Assembly: GCA_002349565.1 (NCBI GenBank)
Contig: DEDN01000013.1
Span: forward strand, 267 to 13,629
Direction: 5' to 3'
DNA from: Alphaproteobacteria bacterium UBA2903
GTDB lineage: Bacteria; Pseudomonadota; Alphaproteobacteria; CAAGCB01; CAG-977
DNA length: 13,363 nucleotides
Shown here: piece by piece, positions 7,794-13,346 of the stretch
Numbering within the stretch: position 1 is the stretch's first letter
Layout: each line of letters starts with the position of its first letter
Position numbers and translations under genes: made by a program
The notes under the pieces: generated by a model
The model's input: only the letters and a program-made list of their open reading frames with translations
Databases searched by the model: none
What the model was told of the DNA's origin: nothing

Positions 7794-8366
7794 TTACTCG
7801 ATACAGCAATCAACGGCTTTGCGCACAAAGGATTTCATTTTTCCGAAAGCCCCCGTTTGCGGTTCGGATTCGGCGGGCTGCGTTCCGGTCTGTTCCAAAT
7901 GTTCACAAACGGCGTTGACATCCGCCGATTTGTCCTCTATCCACTTGACGTCGGACACGTCAATCATATTCATGTTCAACCCCCAAAACAGGCAGTACAA
8001 GTCATACGCTTGGTTAAACAATTTGTACGCTTCTTCGGGATGTTTCAGGCTTTGCTGTTTTGTGCCGACTTCCATCAACCGCATGGAGGATGCCAGCAAA
8101 TGCTTGGAAATGCACCAGACTTCGCCCTCATAAGACGGAATGATTTTCTGCATCAGGTTTTTGCGCATTTCGCGGACTTGTTCAATCAAGTCGAAAAACG
8201 AGTTTTTGCCCGTCTTCGCCCCCGAAAAGACCAAATGTTCCTCGATTGAAATCAAGTTCATAATCGCGATTGTCAAGTCTTGATCGGACGACAAATCTTT
8301 GGGATTGATTTTTTTGGTCGCGTCGATGCGTTCGACGAATTCTTTGACGTTTTCAGCTTTTTTCAT
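7794..8366 (-). CDS. Cysteine-containing helical protein of unknown function
   Basis: A 190-residue soluble, mostly helical protein with no signal peptide. Residues 1-130 look compact and conserved in style (SSDQDLTIAIMNLISIEEHL around 26-45, then VREMRKNLMQKI, then EGEVWCISKHLLASSMRLMEVG at 80-101), with C85 in the VWCISKH core and C125 in DLYCLFWGL. After a variable stretch of about 135-175 comes a basic tail ending VDCCIE with C187 and C188. From memory, similar proteins occur in candidate-phyla bacteria beside small thioredoxin-like genes; this was not checked. AAGGA lies 9 nt before the ATG, and the gene is 18 nt behind the membrane-protein gene. A cytoplasmic thiol or metal partner of the cassette is one reading; no function is assigned. 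Confidence 0.8.
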   Translation of the reverse strand: MKKAENVKEFVERIDATKKINPKDLSSDQDLTIAIMNLISIEEHLVFSGAKTGKNSFFDLIEQVREMRKNLMQKIIPSYEGEVWCISKHLLASSMRLMEVGTKQQSLKHPEEAYKLFNQAYDLYCLFWGLNMNMIDVSDVKWIEDKSADVNAVCEHLEQTGTQPAESEPQTGAFGKMKSFVRKAVDCCIE

Positions 8367-8384
8367 GGTTTTAATCCTTTCATG

Positions 8385-8885
8385 TTACAGGGGAAAATAA
8401 GAGTAGTAAACACTGCCCGCAAACAGCATCGCCAGCGGCAGAACGACTTTTTCAAACGGAAAATGCGCGTGTCCGCCGTTGCGTTCCTTCAGAACTTGAT
8501 ACAATTTCTGCGACAGTACATACGTCAATGCGCCGACAACCGCAGAAAACAAAATCGCATCCGTGTAAAAAACGTATCCGATGGCTTTCGGCAGATAGGG
8601 CGTTTGCCCCGCGTAAATAAAGCCGATTGTCGCGACGGACAGCGAAATCAACAGAAAATCGCGCCCTTTGAAATGCCAGTTTTTCTTGTCGAAAAACAAA
8701 ATTGTCCAATAACCCAGCAAAGCCAGCAGCGCCCCCGCCCACAGTCCGACGACAGAATCGGGCACGCCTAGCTTGCGTGCGATTTCCAGCGACGCCCCGA
8801 TAGCGACCGTACATACGGCGCAGGCGGGATTTGCAAACGCTTTTAACGGAAACAGCGTTAAACCGATAAACAGCAGTTTTTTCAT
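8385..8885 (-). CDS. Polytopic membrane protein with exported CAVC motif
   Basis: A 166-residue protein beginning with a clear signal sequence (MKKLLFIGLTLFPLKAFA, likely cut after residue 18), so NPACAVCTVAIGA with C22 and C25 would face the periplasm or membrane surface. Four further hydrophobic segments follow near 45-65, 76-93, 107-127 and 146-163, separated by short charged loops; a His pair (GGHAHF, 137-142) precedes the last. No known transporter or DsbD/VKOR signature beyond the vicinal cysteines is seen. It is the first gene of the leftward cassette, with a weak AAGAGA ribosome site. With the downstream CGWC protein it suggests membrane thiol redox or metal transfer; that is inference from cysteines and gene order. 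Confidence 0.82.
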   Translation of the reverse strand: MKKLLFIGLTLFPLKAFANPACAVCTVAIGASLEIARKLGVPDSVVGLWAGALLALLGYWTILFFDKKNWHFKGRDFLLISLSVATIGFIYAGQTPYLPKAIGYVFYTDAILFSAVVGALTYVLSQKLYQVLKERNGGHAHFPFEKVVLPLAMLFAGSVYYSYFPL

Positions 8886-8913
8886 AGTTGTCTCTTTTTA
8901 TATGTATTATTTA

Positions 8914-8941
8914 TGATATATATGCTATTCAATATATATCA
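8914..8941. promoter_or_regulatory. Inverted repeat over the likely cassette promoter
   Basis: TGATATATAT (8914-8923) and ATATATATCA (8932-8941) are perfect 10-bp inverted copies with an 8-nt spacer. On the minus strand TTGATA (8942-8937) and TATATC (8920-8915), spaced by 16 nt, form a plausible -35/-10 pair for the membrane-protein operon, and both hexamers fall largely inside the repeat arms. A bound dimer would block that promoter. The operator and promoter are predictions. Confidence 0.5.
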
Positions 8942-8947
8942 AACCTG

Positions 8948-8977
8948 TTAACTGAAAAATCCGTGCAAAGATAGATT
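8948..8977 (+). promoter_or_regulatory. Candidate promoter of the tandem winged-helix regulator
   Basis: TTAACT (8948-8953) and TAGATT (8972-8977) are four-of-six matches to -35 and -10 elements, with an 18-nt spacer, about 50 nt before the regulator start codon. The inverted repeat at 8976-8998 would cover the expected transcription start. Consensus-based only. Confidence 0.35.
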
Positions 8978-8998
8978 TTTTCATATATATTGAAAAAA
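8976..8998. promoter_or_regulatory. Second inverted repeat, possible operator
   Basis: TTTTTTCA (8976-8983) and TGAAAAAA (8991-8998) are perfect inverted arms around TATATAT. The 12-mer ATATATATTGAA (8983-8994) is the exact inverse complement of TTCAATATATAT at 8928-8939 in the first repeat, so the same element occurs twice, oppositely oriented, between the divergent genes. This suits autoregulation by the ArsR-like protein, although AT-rich repeats arise easily by chance. Confidence 0.45.
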
Positions 8999-9025
8999 CA
9001 ATGTGTTGAGGGGAGGCGAAAAGCG

Positions 9026-9661
9026 ATGGAACAACAGCTGGATTTAGAAACCATGCAGGCGGCGGCAAAGGGAATCGGGTATATCGGGCATCCTTTGCGC
9101 CTGCGAATCCTTGAATATCTGGACATCAACGGCTGGTCGTCGGTATCCGCGATTACCAAAGGATTGGGCGAAGACCAAATCACGGTTTCCCAAAACCTGA
9201 AAAAAATGCGCGACGCCGATTTGGTCAAAACCCTGCGCAAAGGAATCTTTATTTACTATGGGTTAAGCGGCGAATATCCCGCCAGCGTCTTTGTTTGCCT
9301 GCGAAAGCTGTTCGGCTACATGACGGACAACTTCGCCTACTTGGCGGACGGGTGCAAAGCCCCCCTGCCCGTCGATTTTCTGACGATGACCGCCAATCAT
9401 ATCAAGCTGTTCGCCCACATCGACAAAATCCGCATTTTGGAATATCTGACGCTGTTCGGGGAAAGCTGCGTGTCCGACATCGTGAACGGTACGGGCATCG
9501 AACAAATGAAAGTGTCGCAATACTTAAAGCGTCTGCGCGACGAAAGCTTTGTCAAAGCCCGCAAAGAGGGACGGTTCGTGTTTTACGAAATCACGAACGG
9601 CATTCACAAAACGATTATCAAGTGCATTCATCGCAAATTCGGCGAACACATCAAAGATTGA
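9026..9661 (+). CDS. Tandem ArsR-like winged-helix transcription regulator
   Basis: A 211-residue protein built from two copies of the same DNA-binding unit. Copy one spans about 17-82 (HPLRLRILEYLDINGWSS..., recognition helix ITVSQNLKKMRDADLVK, wing KGIFIYYGL). Copy two spans about 127-192 (DKIRILEYLTLFGESC..., MKVSQYLKRLRDESFVK, wing EGRFVFYEI). The pieces align without large gaps, so a fused duplication is clear. Canonical ArsR repressors have one such domain and dimerise; here one chain may act as a pseudo-dimer. Cysteines C91, C110, C148 and C200 could sense metal or redox state, but no classical metal box is seen. The ATG at 9026 has GGGGAGG 9 nt upstream; earlier in-frame codons include only a TTG. 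It is divergent from the redox cassette, which it probably controls along with itself. Confidence 0.85.
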   Translation: MEQQLDLETMQAAAKGIGYIGHPLRLRILEYLDINGWSSVSAITKGLGEDQITVSQNLKKMRDADLVKTLRKGIFIYYGLSGEYPASVFVCLRKLFGYMTDNFAYLADGCKAPLPVDFLTMTANHIKLFAHIDKIRILEYLTLFGESCVSDIVNGTGIEQMKVSQYLKRLRDESFVKARKEGRFVFYEITNGIHKTIIKCIHRKFGEHIKD

Positions 9662-10310
9662 GTTCTTCCGCCATAGCGGCGGCAACGGCGTTTGCCGCCC
9701 CGTCAGGGGTCGGGTTTTCGCGCAGCAGCCGCTTGACCGTGCTTTCGGGCAATTGTGCTTGAATGCTTAAAGCATTGACAAATTCGGGCTGAAACTGTCG
9801 GTCAAAACCTGCCAAAACCAAATGCCGCGCTTCCATTTGCTTTAATGCGTACAGCGTTTCCTGCTGTGTCGCGTTTTCGGGAAACAGCGTGATAAAATGG
9901 TGGTTGTCGGCATACAGCTCCATCACGGCGGGCGGTATCGCCAGCCCCGCAATCAGTCCCGCCACGCCGCCGATAACATACCCCGCGACACCCGCCGTCG
10001 TTTCAACGGTCACCGCCGCCGCGGCAAACGCCCCCGATATATTCACGCTTTCGCTCGTCATTTGGTCCATGCCGTCGGCAACCCCGCCGCTGCGCCCCCG
10101 CATCAAATACGGCTTTGTCAAAACGGCTGTGTTGTACCCGTCTTTTTTCAAAGCGATTTCTTCGCCGCCGTATTCCAGCCGCATCGGCGTTTTGCCCGCC
10201 TTTTCCCCGTTGACGTAAACATCCGCCGCCACGTTCGAAGCCAGATACAAGCTTTCCGCCGTCGCTTGGAACGGACACAGCAGCCCGATAACCAGCAAAA
10301 ATATCTTCAT
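9651..10310 (-). CDS. Exported PEGA-domain protein with glycine-rich hydrophobic segment
   Basis: A 219-residue protein with a signal peptide (MKIFLLVIGLLCPFQATA, likely cut after residue 18; its Cys is not in a lipobox). Residues 20-64 look like a PEGA domain: LYLASNVAADVYVNGEKAGK, then TPMRLEYGGEEIALKKDGY, the usual strand pattern in envelope proteins. Residues about 92-127 are alanine- and glycine-rich with GxxxG spacing (GVAGYVIGGVAGLIAGLA), which could insert in a membrane like glycine-zipper proteins. The C-terminal third is soluble and helical, without known motifs. AGGGGA lies 8 nt before the ATG. The gene is convergent with the regulator and their ends overlap by 11 bp. A terminator hairpin directly precedes its ribosome site. 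Function unknown; envelope structural or anchoring role is a guess. Confidence 0.82.
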   Translation of the reverse strand: MKIFLLVIGLLCPFQATAESLYLASNVAADVYVNGEKAGKTPMRLEYGGEEIALKKDGYNTAVLTKPYLMRGRSGGVADGMDQMTSESVNISGAFAAAAVTVETTAGVAGYVIGGVAGLIAGLAIPPAVMELYADNHHFITLFPENATQQETLYALKQMEARHLVLAGFDRQFQPEFVNALSIQAQLPESTVKRLLRENPTPDGAANAVAAAMAEELNL

Positions 10311-10327
10311 TGTCGGTTTCCCCTGAT

Positions 10328-10357
10328 AAAAAAAACAAAACCCGCTGTTAAAGCGGG
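10328..10357 (-). terminator. Terminator-like hairpin in the leader of the PEGA gene
   Basis: Read leftward, CCCGCT (10357-10352) and AGCGGG (10346-10341) form a 6-bp GC-rich stem with loop TTAAC, followed by TTTTGTTTTTTTT. No T tract follows in the rightward direction. It ends about 17 nt before the PEGA start codon and no leftward gene lies upstream, so it is either an attenuator of the PEGA gene or the relic end of a gene displaced by the neighbouring insertion. Confidence 0.65.
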
Positions 10358-10720
10358 CGGATGTTCAGAAAGAATAAAAACGGCAGGATATTTTTATATC
10401 TTGAAATGGGGTTTATACTATTGTTTTTATTTGTTTAATTCCTCTTTTTTCCATGTCGGTTCAATCCTTAAAAAATCCAGCGGGTAACATCGGGGTAACA
10501 GTTTTTCCGACGTTTCTTTCCTTTGAGGACGTTTCCGGTTTGATGATTTTTTCATCCGTAAATTACCTTGTTACAAGATACAAAATTTTTTCAAACAAAG
10601 CAACTCGTCAATTTTCTCGACCATATCAAAATGCTCCGAAAAGCACCATTTTGAACGGTTCCTCTTTGATTTGTTTCATGCCACCGTAAAGGCGTTTGAA
10701 ATCAACCAAAGGAGTTCATT
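10358..10720. other. Non-coding AT-rich segment at the left side of the mobile region
   Basis: No credible gene is seen in these 363 bases. Contents: a short inverted repeat GATAT/ATATC (10387-10400) next to a minus-strand TATCCTGCC; two direct copies of GGGTAACA (10482-10489 and 10493-10500); CTTGTTACAAG (10567-10577), which holds the same GTAACA core inverted; two copies of GACGTTTC (10509-10516 and 10528-10535); and an imperfect hairpin at 10627-10653. Such content suits an element end, a protein-binding array or a transfer origin. The ribosome site AAAGGAG for the next gene lies at its right edge. Confidence 0.55.
10482..10500 (+). repeat. Direct repeat GGGTAACA, two copies
   Basis: GGGTAACA at 10482-10489 and again at 10493-10500, 11 bp apart, about one helical turn. 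The core recurs inverted inside CTTGTTACAAG at 10567-10577. The spacing suggests a protein-binding array. Similar GTAACA repeats are, from memory, found at integrase arm sites near ends of P4-type islands; not checked. Confidence 0.5.
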
Positions 10721-10963
10721 ATGGAAATCAGGAAAGAATATTTAACGCGCGGACAGGCGGCGGAATACTGCATCAAACAGGGCTTGCCCGTCAGCCCGAA
10801 GACGTTGGCGAAATACGCGTGCGTCGGCGGCGGGCCGAAGTTCCGCAAGTTCGGAACGATGCGCGTGATTTACAAAGTCGAAGATCTGGACGAATGGATC
10901 GAACGGCGACTATCCAAGATATTCTCGTCAACGGGAATCCCTTACGACGGAGATGACAAATGA
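10721..10963 (+). CDS. AlpA/excisionase-like helix-turn-helix protein
   Basis: An 80-residue DNA-binding protein of the MerR-like HTH_17 type. The order YLTRGQAAEYC, then SPKTLAKYACVGGGPKFRKFG, then RVIYKVEDLDEWIERRL (8-63) is the usual one: a helix-turn-helix, a wing with the GGGP-F-KFG turn, and a strand plus helix ending in DLDEWI. Such proteins act as excisionases or as regulators of element genes (AlpA-like). AAAGGAG lies 7 nt before the ATG. Its stop overlaps the MobC-like start in ATGA, so it heads the four-gene mobile operon and may bind the repeats just upstream. Confidence 0.85.
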   Translation: MEIRKEYLTRGQAAEYCIKQGLPVSPKTLAKYACVGGGPKFRKFGTMRVIYKVEDLDEWIERRLSKIFSSTGIPYDGDDK

Positions 10964-11427
10964 CGGGCTTTGCGGACTTGCTTTTCCGTTCGTCGAAAAC
11001 ATCAAAAAAAGCGAGTGCAGGAAACGCTGCGGGTGTCCACAATGTGCCCACGAAGCTTTCCTGCACTGCGCGGCACAAGTCGGACGACTTGAACGGATTT
11101 ATCAAATTCAGGGTCGGGCTTTCGCTGAAAAAAGAGGCTCAACGGCACTTCGGACGCTCGCTTTCTTTCGTTCTGCGGCAACTGATCTGCGCCTATATCG
11201 ACAAGGAAAACCTGCCGACGCGCAAGGAAGCGGAAACTTTGAAACGCCTCGCTTTTGAAACGCACAAGATCGGCGTCAATCTGAACCAAGCCGTCAAAGC
11301 CCTGAACGCCGACCCGAAAAACGCGAAACGGGTCAAAGAACTGGTGAGCCTGATAAAAGAGCTTTCCGAAGTGAAAGAAAAAGCTTTGGAAGCGATGCGG
11401 GGATTAAATGAGAAAACGCCCTTATGA
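10960..11427 (+). CDS. MobC-like relaxosome accessory protein
   Basis: A 155-residue basic protein. After a low-complexity N-terminal 40 residues, FIKFRVGLSLKKEAQ to SLSFVLRQLICAYI (47-80) looks like a ribbon-helix-helix unit. HKIGVNLNQAVKALN at 102-116 is the signature of bacterial mobilisation proteins of the MobC type, followed by a helical charged tail. Such proteins bind the transfer origin and help the relaxase open the DNA at the nick site. It overlaps the HTH gene by 4 nt and the relaxase gene by 20 nt. The N-terminal 40 residues look unusual for the family, so the true start could be internal, but the ATGA overlap favours 10960. Confidence 0.82.
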   Translation: MTGFADLLFRSSKTSKKASAGNAAGVHNVPTKLSCTARHKSDDLNGFIKFRVGLSLKKEAQRHFGRSLSFVLRQLICAYIDKENLPTRKEAETLKRLAFETHKIGVNLNQAVKALNADPKNAKRVKELVSLIKELSEVKEKALEAMRGLNEKTPL

Positions 11428-12535
11428 CTTTTTGGAAGAACACATCAGAGGCATTTACATTCCCGAACAAACGATTGGACGCGGTTCGGGCTGTCGTCAG
11501 GCTTTCGTCAAAATCACGGGACGAAGTTATACAAGCCGCACCGTTGTTGCGAGTTTAAGCTATATCGGGCAAGAGTCGGACGGCGTCGGCAAAGAAACGC
11601 GCGTTCTTGATGAAAACGGCAAAGAAATAAAGCCCGCCGACTTTGAAAAAACCGTCAAAGAATGGGGCTTTAATCCGGAGATCGACAAGCGCAACGAAAG
11701 CAAAGGAACACGGGAGCGCAAAACGCGGCTAACGACGCAGTTCGTCGTTTCTTTCCCGAAGTCGTGTTATCTGTCCGTCCGACAAACGGAAGACTTTATG
11801 GACGCGTTTATGCTTCCGTATCGGGAAAAGGGCGCGAAGTATTTTATCGCCGTTCACACGGAACAAGGATGTAGGCACGCGCACGTCATTATCAGGAACG
11901 AAACGGAGTTCGGGGAACGGCTGACGTTCGATCGCAAAGACATACAAGCGTTGCGGCAACGGCAGGTCGAAGTTGCGGCATCTTACGGTATCCGATTGGA
12001 AAACACGCTTGTCCGGCAAAGGCGGGACGGAGACCGCCCGATCAAAAAGACGCTTTTGGAACGGCAAGTCCCGAATTGGTATGAGAAAAACCAGGATATT
12101 GTTTTGCGCGACAAGGGGCCCCGTCCGATACCGTTTTTGCAAAAGCTTCCCGAATTGGAACGCAAGCCGGAGGCTCTGGACGTTTGGGTGCGGGGTTTTG
12201 AAGACGGCAACAAAGCGGCGGTTCTGTTTTTGGAAATGTATGCCGAAAACCCGCGCACGGCGTTCTGGTATGCGAACAACAAACCGGACGTATTCGGAAA
12301 AAGAAGCGCGTCAAACGTGCCGACAGAACCGCTGAACAGTCGGAACTTTCATCTGACGTCGAAAGACAGGGAAAGCGTCCTTAAAAGCCGCGACGAAATC
12401 GCCGCCTGTATGACTTCCCCGTTAGCCTATCCCCGCATCGACATCGAAGCCGCGTGGCGCAAAGTCTATAACCTGACCGCTGAACGCAAACAACCCCGAC
12501 AAACAAAAGAAAGAGAGAGGGAAATCGAACGATGA
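11408..12535 (+). CDS. MOBP-type relaxase (nicking domain only)
   Basis: A 375-residue protein with the three-histidine motif of relaxases: H150-T-E152-Q-G-C-R-H157-A-H159-V-I-I-R-N164, fitting H-x-(D/E)-x4-H-x-H-x4-N of VirD2/MobA-like enzymes. The nucleophile is probably Y52 in ASLSYIGQES, which resembles the YI-x-R-x-G strand of the family. It would cut one strand at oriT and stay linked to the 5' end. The nicking domain covers about 1-250; the remaining residues have no primase or helicase motif, so this is a short relaxase, as on mobilizable elements. GGGGA lies about 5 nt before the ATG. The last 15 residues are strongly charged, and the stop overlaps the recombinase start in ATGA. Confidence 0.85.
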   Translation: MRKRPYDFLEEHIRGIYIPEQTIGRGSGCRQAFVKITGRSYTSRTVVASLSYIGQESDGVGKETRVLDENGKEIKPADFEKTVKEWGFNPEIDKRNESKGTRERKTRLTTQFVVSFPKSCYLSVRQTEDFMDAFMLPYREKGAKYFIAVHTEQGCRHAHVIIRNETEFGERLTFDRKDIQALRQRQVEVAASYGIRLENTLVRQRRDGDRPIKKTLLERQVPNWYEKNQDIVLRDKGPRPIPFLQKLPELERKPEALDVWVRGFEDGNKAAVLFLEMYAENPRTAFWYANNKPDVFGKRSASNVPTEPLNSRNFHLTSKDRESVLKSRDEIAACMTSPLAYPRIDIEAAWRKVYNLTAERKQPRQTKEREREIER

Positions 12536-13134
12536 CGGTTTACGGATATATCAGAGTCAGCACGGACAAACAGACGACGGAAAATCAACGCTTTGAAATA
12601 GAGCGTTTTTTGGAAAACAAGAATCTTGCCATAGACATATGGATTAACGAAACGATCAGCGGAACGGTCGTTTTCGCGAAACGAAAAATCGGGCGGACTT
12701 TAAAGCGGTTGAAAAAAGGCGACATCGTGATTTGTTCCGAACTGTCGCGACTGGGGCGCAACATTCTGGACGTGATGACGATATTGAACGTCTGTATGAC
12801 GAAACAGGTGCAAGTCTGGACGGTCAAAGAAAACTACCGCTTGGGAGAGGATATTCAATCGCAGTTATTGGCGTTTGTGTTTTCTATGGTCGCTCAAGTC
12901 GAACGGACGTTGATTTCCCAACGCACGAAAGAAGCGTTGAGCCGCTTGAAAGCCGAGGGGAAACATCTTGGACGCGCGACAGGAAGCCGCAACAAAAAGC
13001 ACGTTCTTGACGGCAAGGAAGACAGGATTTTAAGGGATTTGTCAAACGGTCTGTCCGTCATTCAAACGGCGAGAAAACACGGCGTCGGCAAAAGCACGGT
13101 TTACAGGTTTCTTTCCCAATCTGACGTTCATTAG
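12532..13134 (+). CDS. Serine recombinase, DNA invertase/resolvase family (Mpi-like)
   Basis: A 200-residue small serine recombinase. The catalytic segment YGYIRVSTDKQT (4-15) holds Ser10 and Arg8; SELSRLGRN at 69-77 holds the other active-site arginines; residues about 105-140 form the long dimer helix with VERTLISQRTKEAL; and 173-195 form a Hin-type helix-turn-helix (SVIQTARKHGVGKSTVYRFL). It resembles from memory the Bacteroides master invertase Mpi more than resolvases of Proteobacteria. Members invert promoters or resolve co-integrates; they are not usual integrases. No inverted crossover pair was seen in the window. It overlaps the relaxase by 4 nt and ends the operon; no terminator is apparent downstream. 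Confidence 0.9.
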   Translation: MTVYGYIRVSTDKQTTENQRFEIERFLENKNLAIDIWINETISGTVVFAKRKIGRTLKRLKKGDIVICSELSRLGRNILDVMTILNVCMTKQVQVWTVKENYRLGEDIQSQLLAFVFSMVAQVERTLISQRTKEALSRLKAEGKHLGRATGSRNKKHVLDGKEDRILRDLSNGLSVIQTARKHGVGKSTVYRFLSQSDVH

Positions 13135-13196
13135 ACTGAAACATACCAATATTTACCGAGCATGACAATTCCTTTTTGAGTTTCCGCCATTTTTTA

Positions 13197-13346
13197 ATGA
13201 GAAAAATTTCCCTACTTAATGAAGGACTAATTGGGAAAAGCTTTCTTATGTTTAGGCACTTAATTTCATGGTTTAAAGGGTTAGGAATCGCTCATTATCT
13301 AAGTGCTGATTCTCGTTTTGGGCATTTTAATGTAGAGGTTTTATAA
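13197..13346 (+). CDS. Possible small ORF of 49 codons
   Basis: ATG at 13197 opens MRKISLLNEGLIGK... and continues through FRHLISWFKGLGIAHYLSAD to a TAA at 13344-13346. The stop overlaps the next ATG in TAATG, a typical coupling arrangement. There is no ribosome site before 13197; an internal ATG at 13248 is also possible. The region is clearly richer in AT than the preceding genes, so codon evidence is weak. The protein is basic with one moderately hydrophobic stretch. No family recognised. Confidence 0.3.
   Translation: MRKISLLNEGLIGKSFLMFRHLISWFKGLGIAHYLSADSRFGHFNVEVL

Larger units (their letters stand above)
10455..13134 (+). mobile_element. Mobilizable element remnant or left end of a genomic island (ends not resolved)
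   Basis: Four overlapping rightward genes (AlpA-like HTH, MobC-like protein, relaxase, serine recombinase) follow a non-coding segment with repeats. No replication initiator, tyrosine integrase, coupling protein or type IV secretion gene is visible, so transfer would need a helper. The left end is placed near the first repeats after the PEGA gene leader; the right end is at least 13134 and may lie outside the window. No matching direct repeats between the flanks could be found by eye. Base composition of the genes resembles the host genes, suggesting long residence in similar hosts. Confidence 0.55.

Noticed and set aside
8990..9025. TTG-start extension of the winged-helix regulator by twelve residues
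   Set aside because: It would start inside the inverted repeat and include the ribosome site GGGGAGG as coding; the ATG at 9026 is better.
10458..10480. GGTTCAATCC resembling a tRNA T loop, possible tRNA-end attachment site
   Set aside because: The flanking bases do not form a T stem or acceptor stem, and no matching copy was found at the right side. Kept only as a hint of an island end.
10453..10689. Rightward 78-codon frame in the non-coding segment
   Set aside because: No ribosome site, no recognisable motif, and it runs through the GTAACA repeats and the hairpin.
13237..13244. Palindrome AAAGCTTT as a recombination crossover site
   Set aside because: Only 8 bp, single copy, AT-rich context; no second inverted copy was seen.
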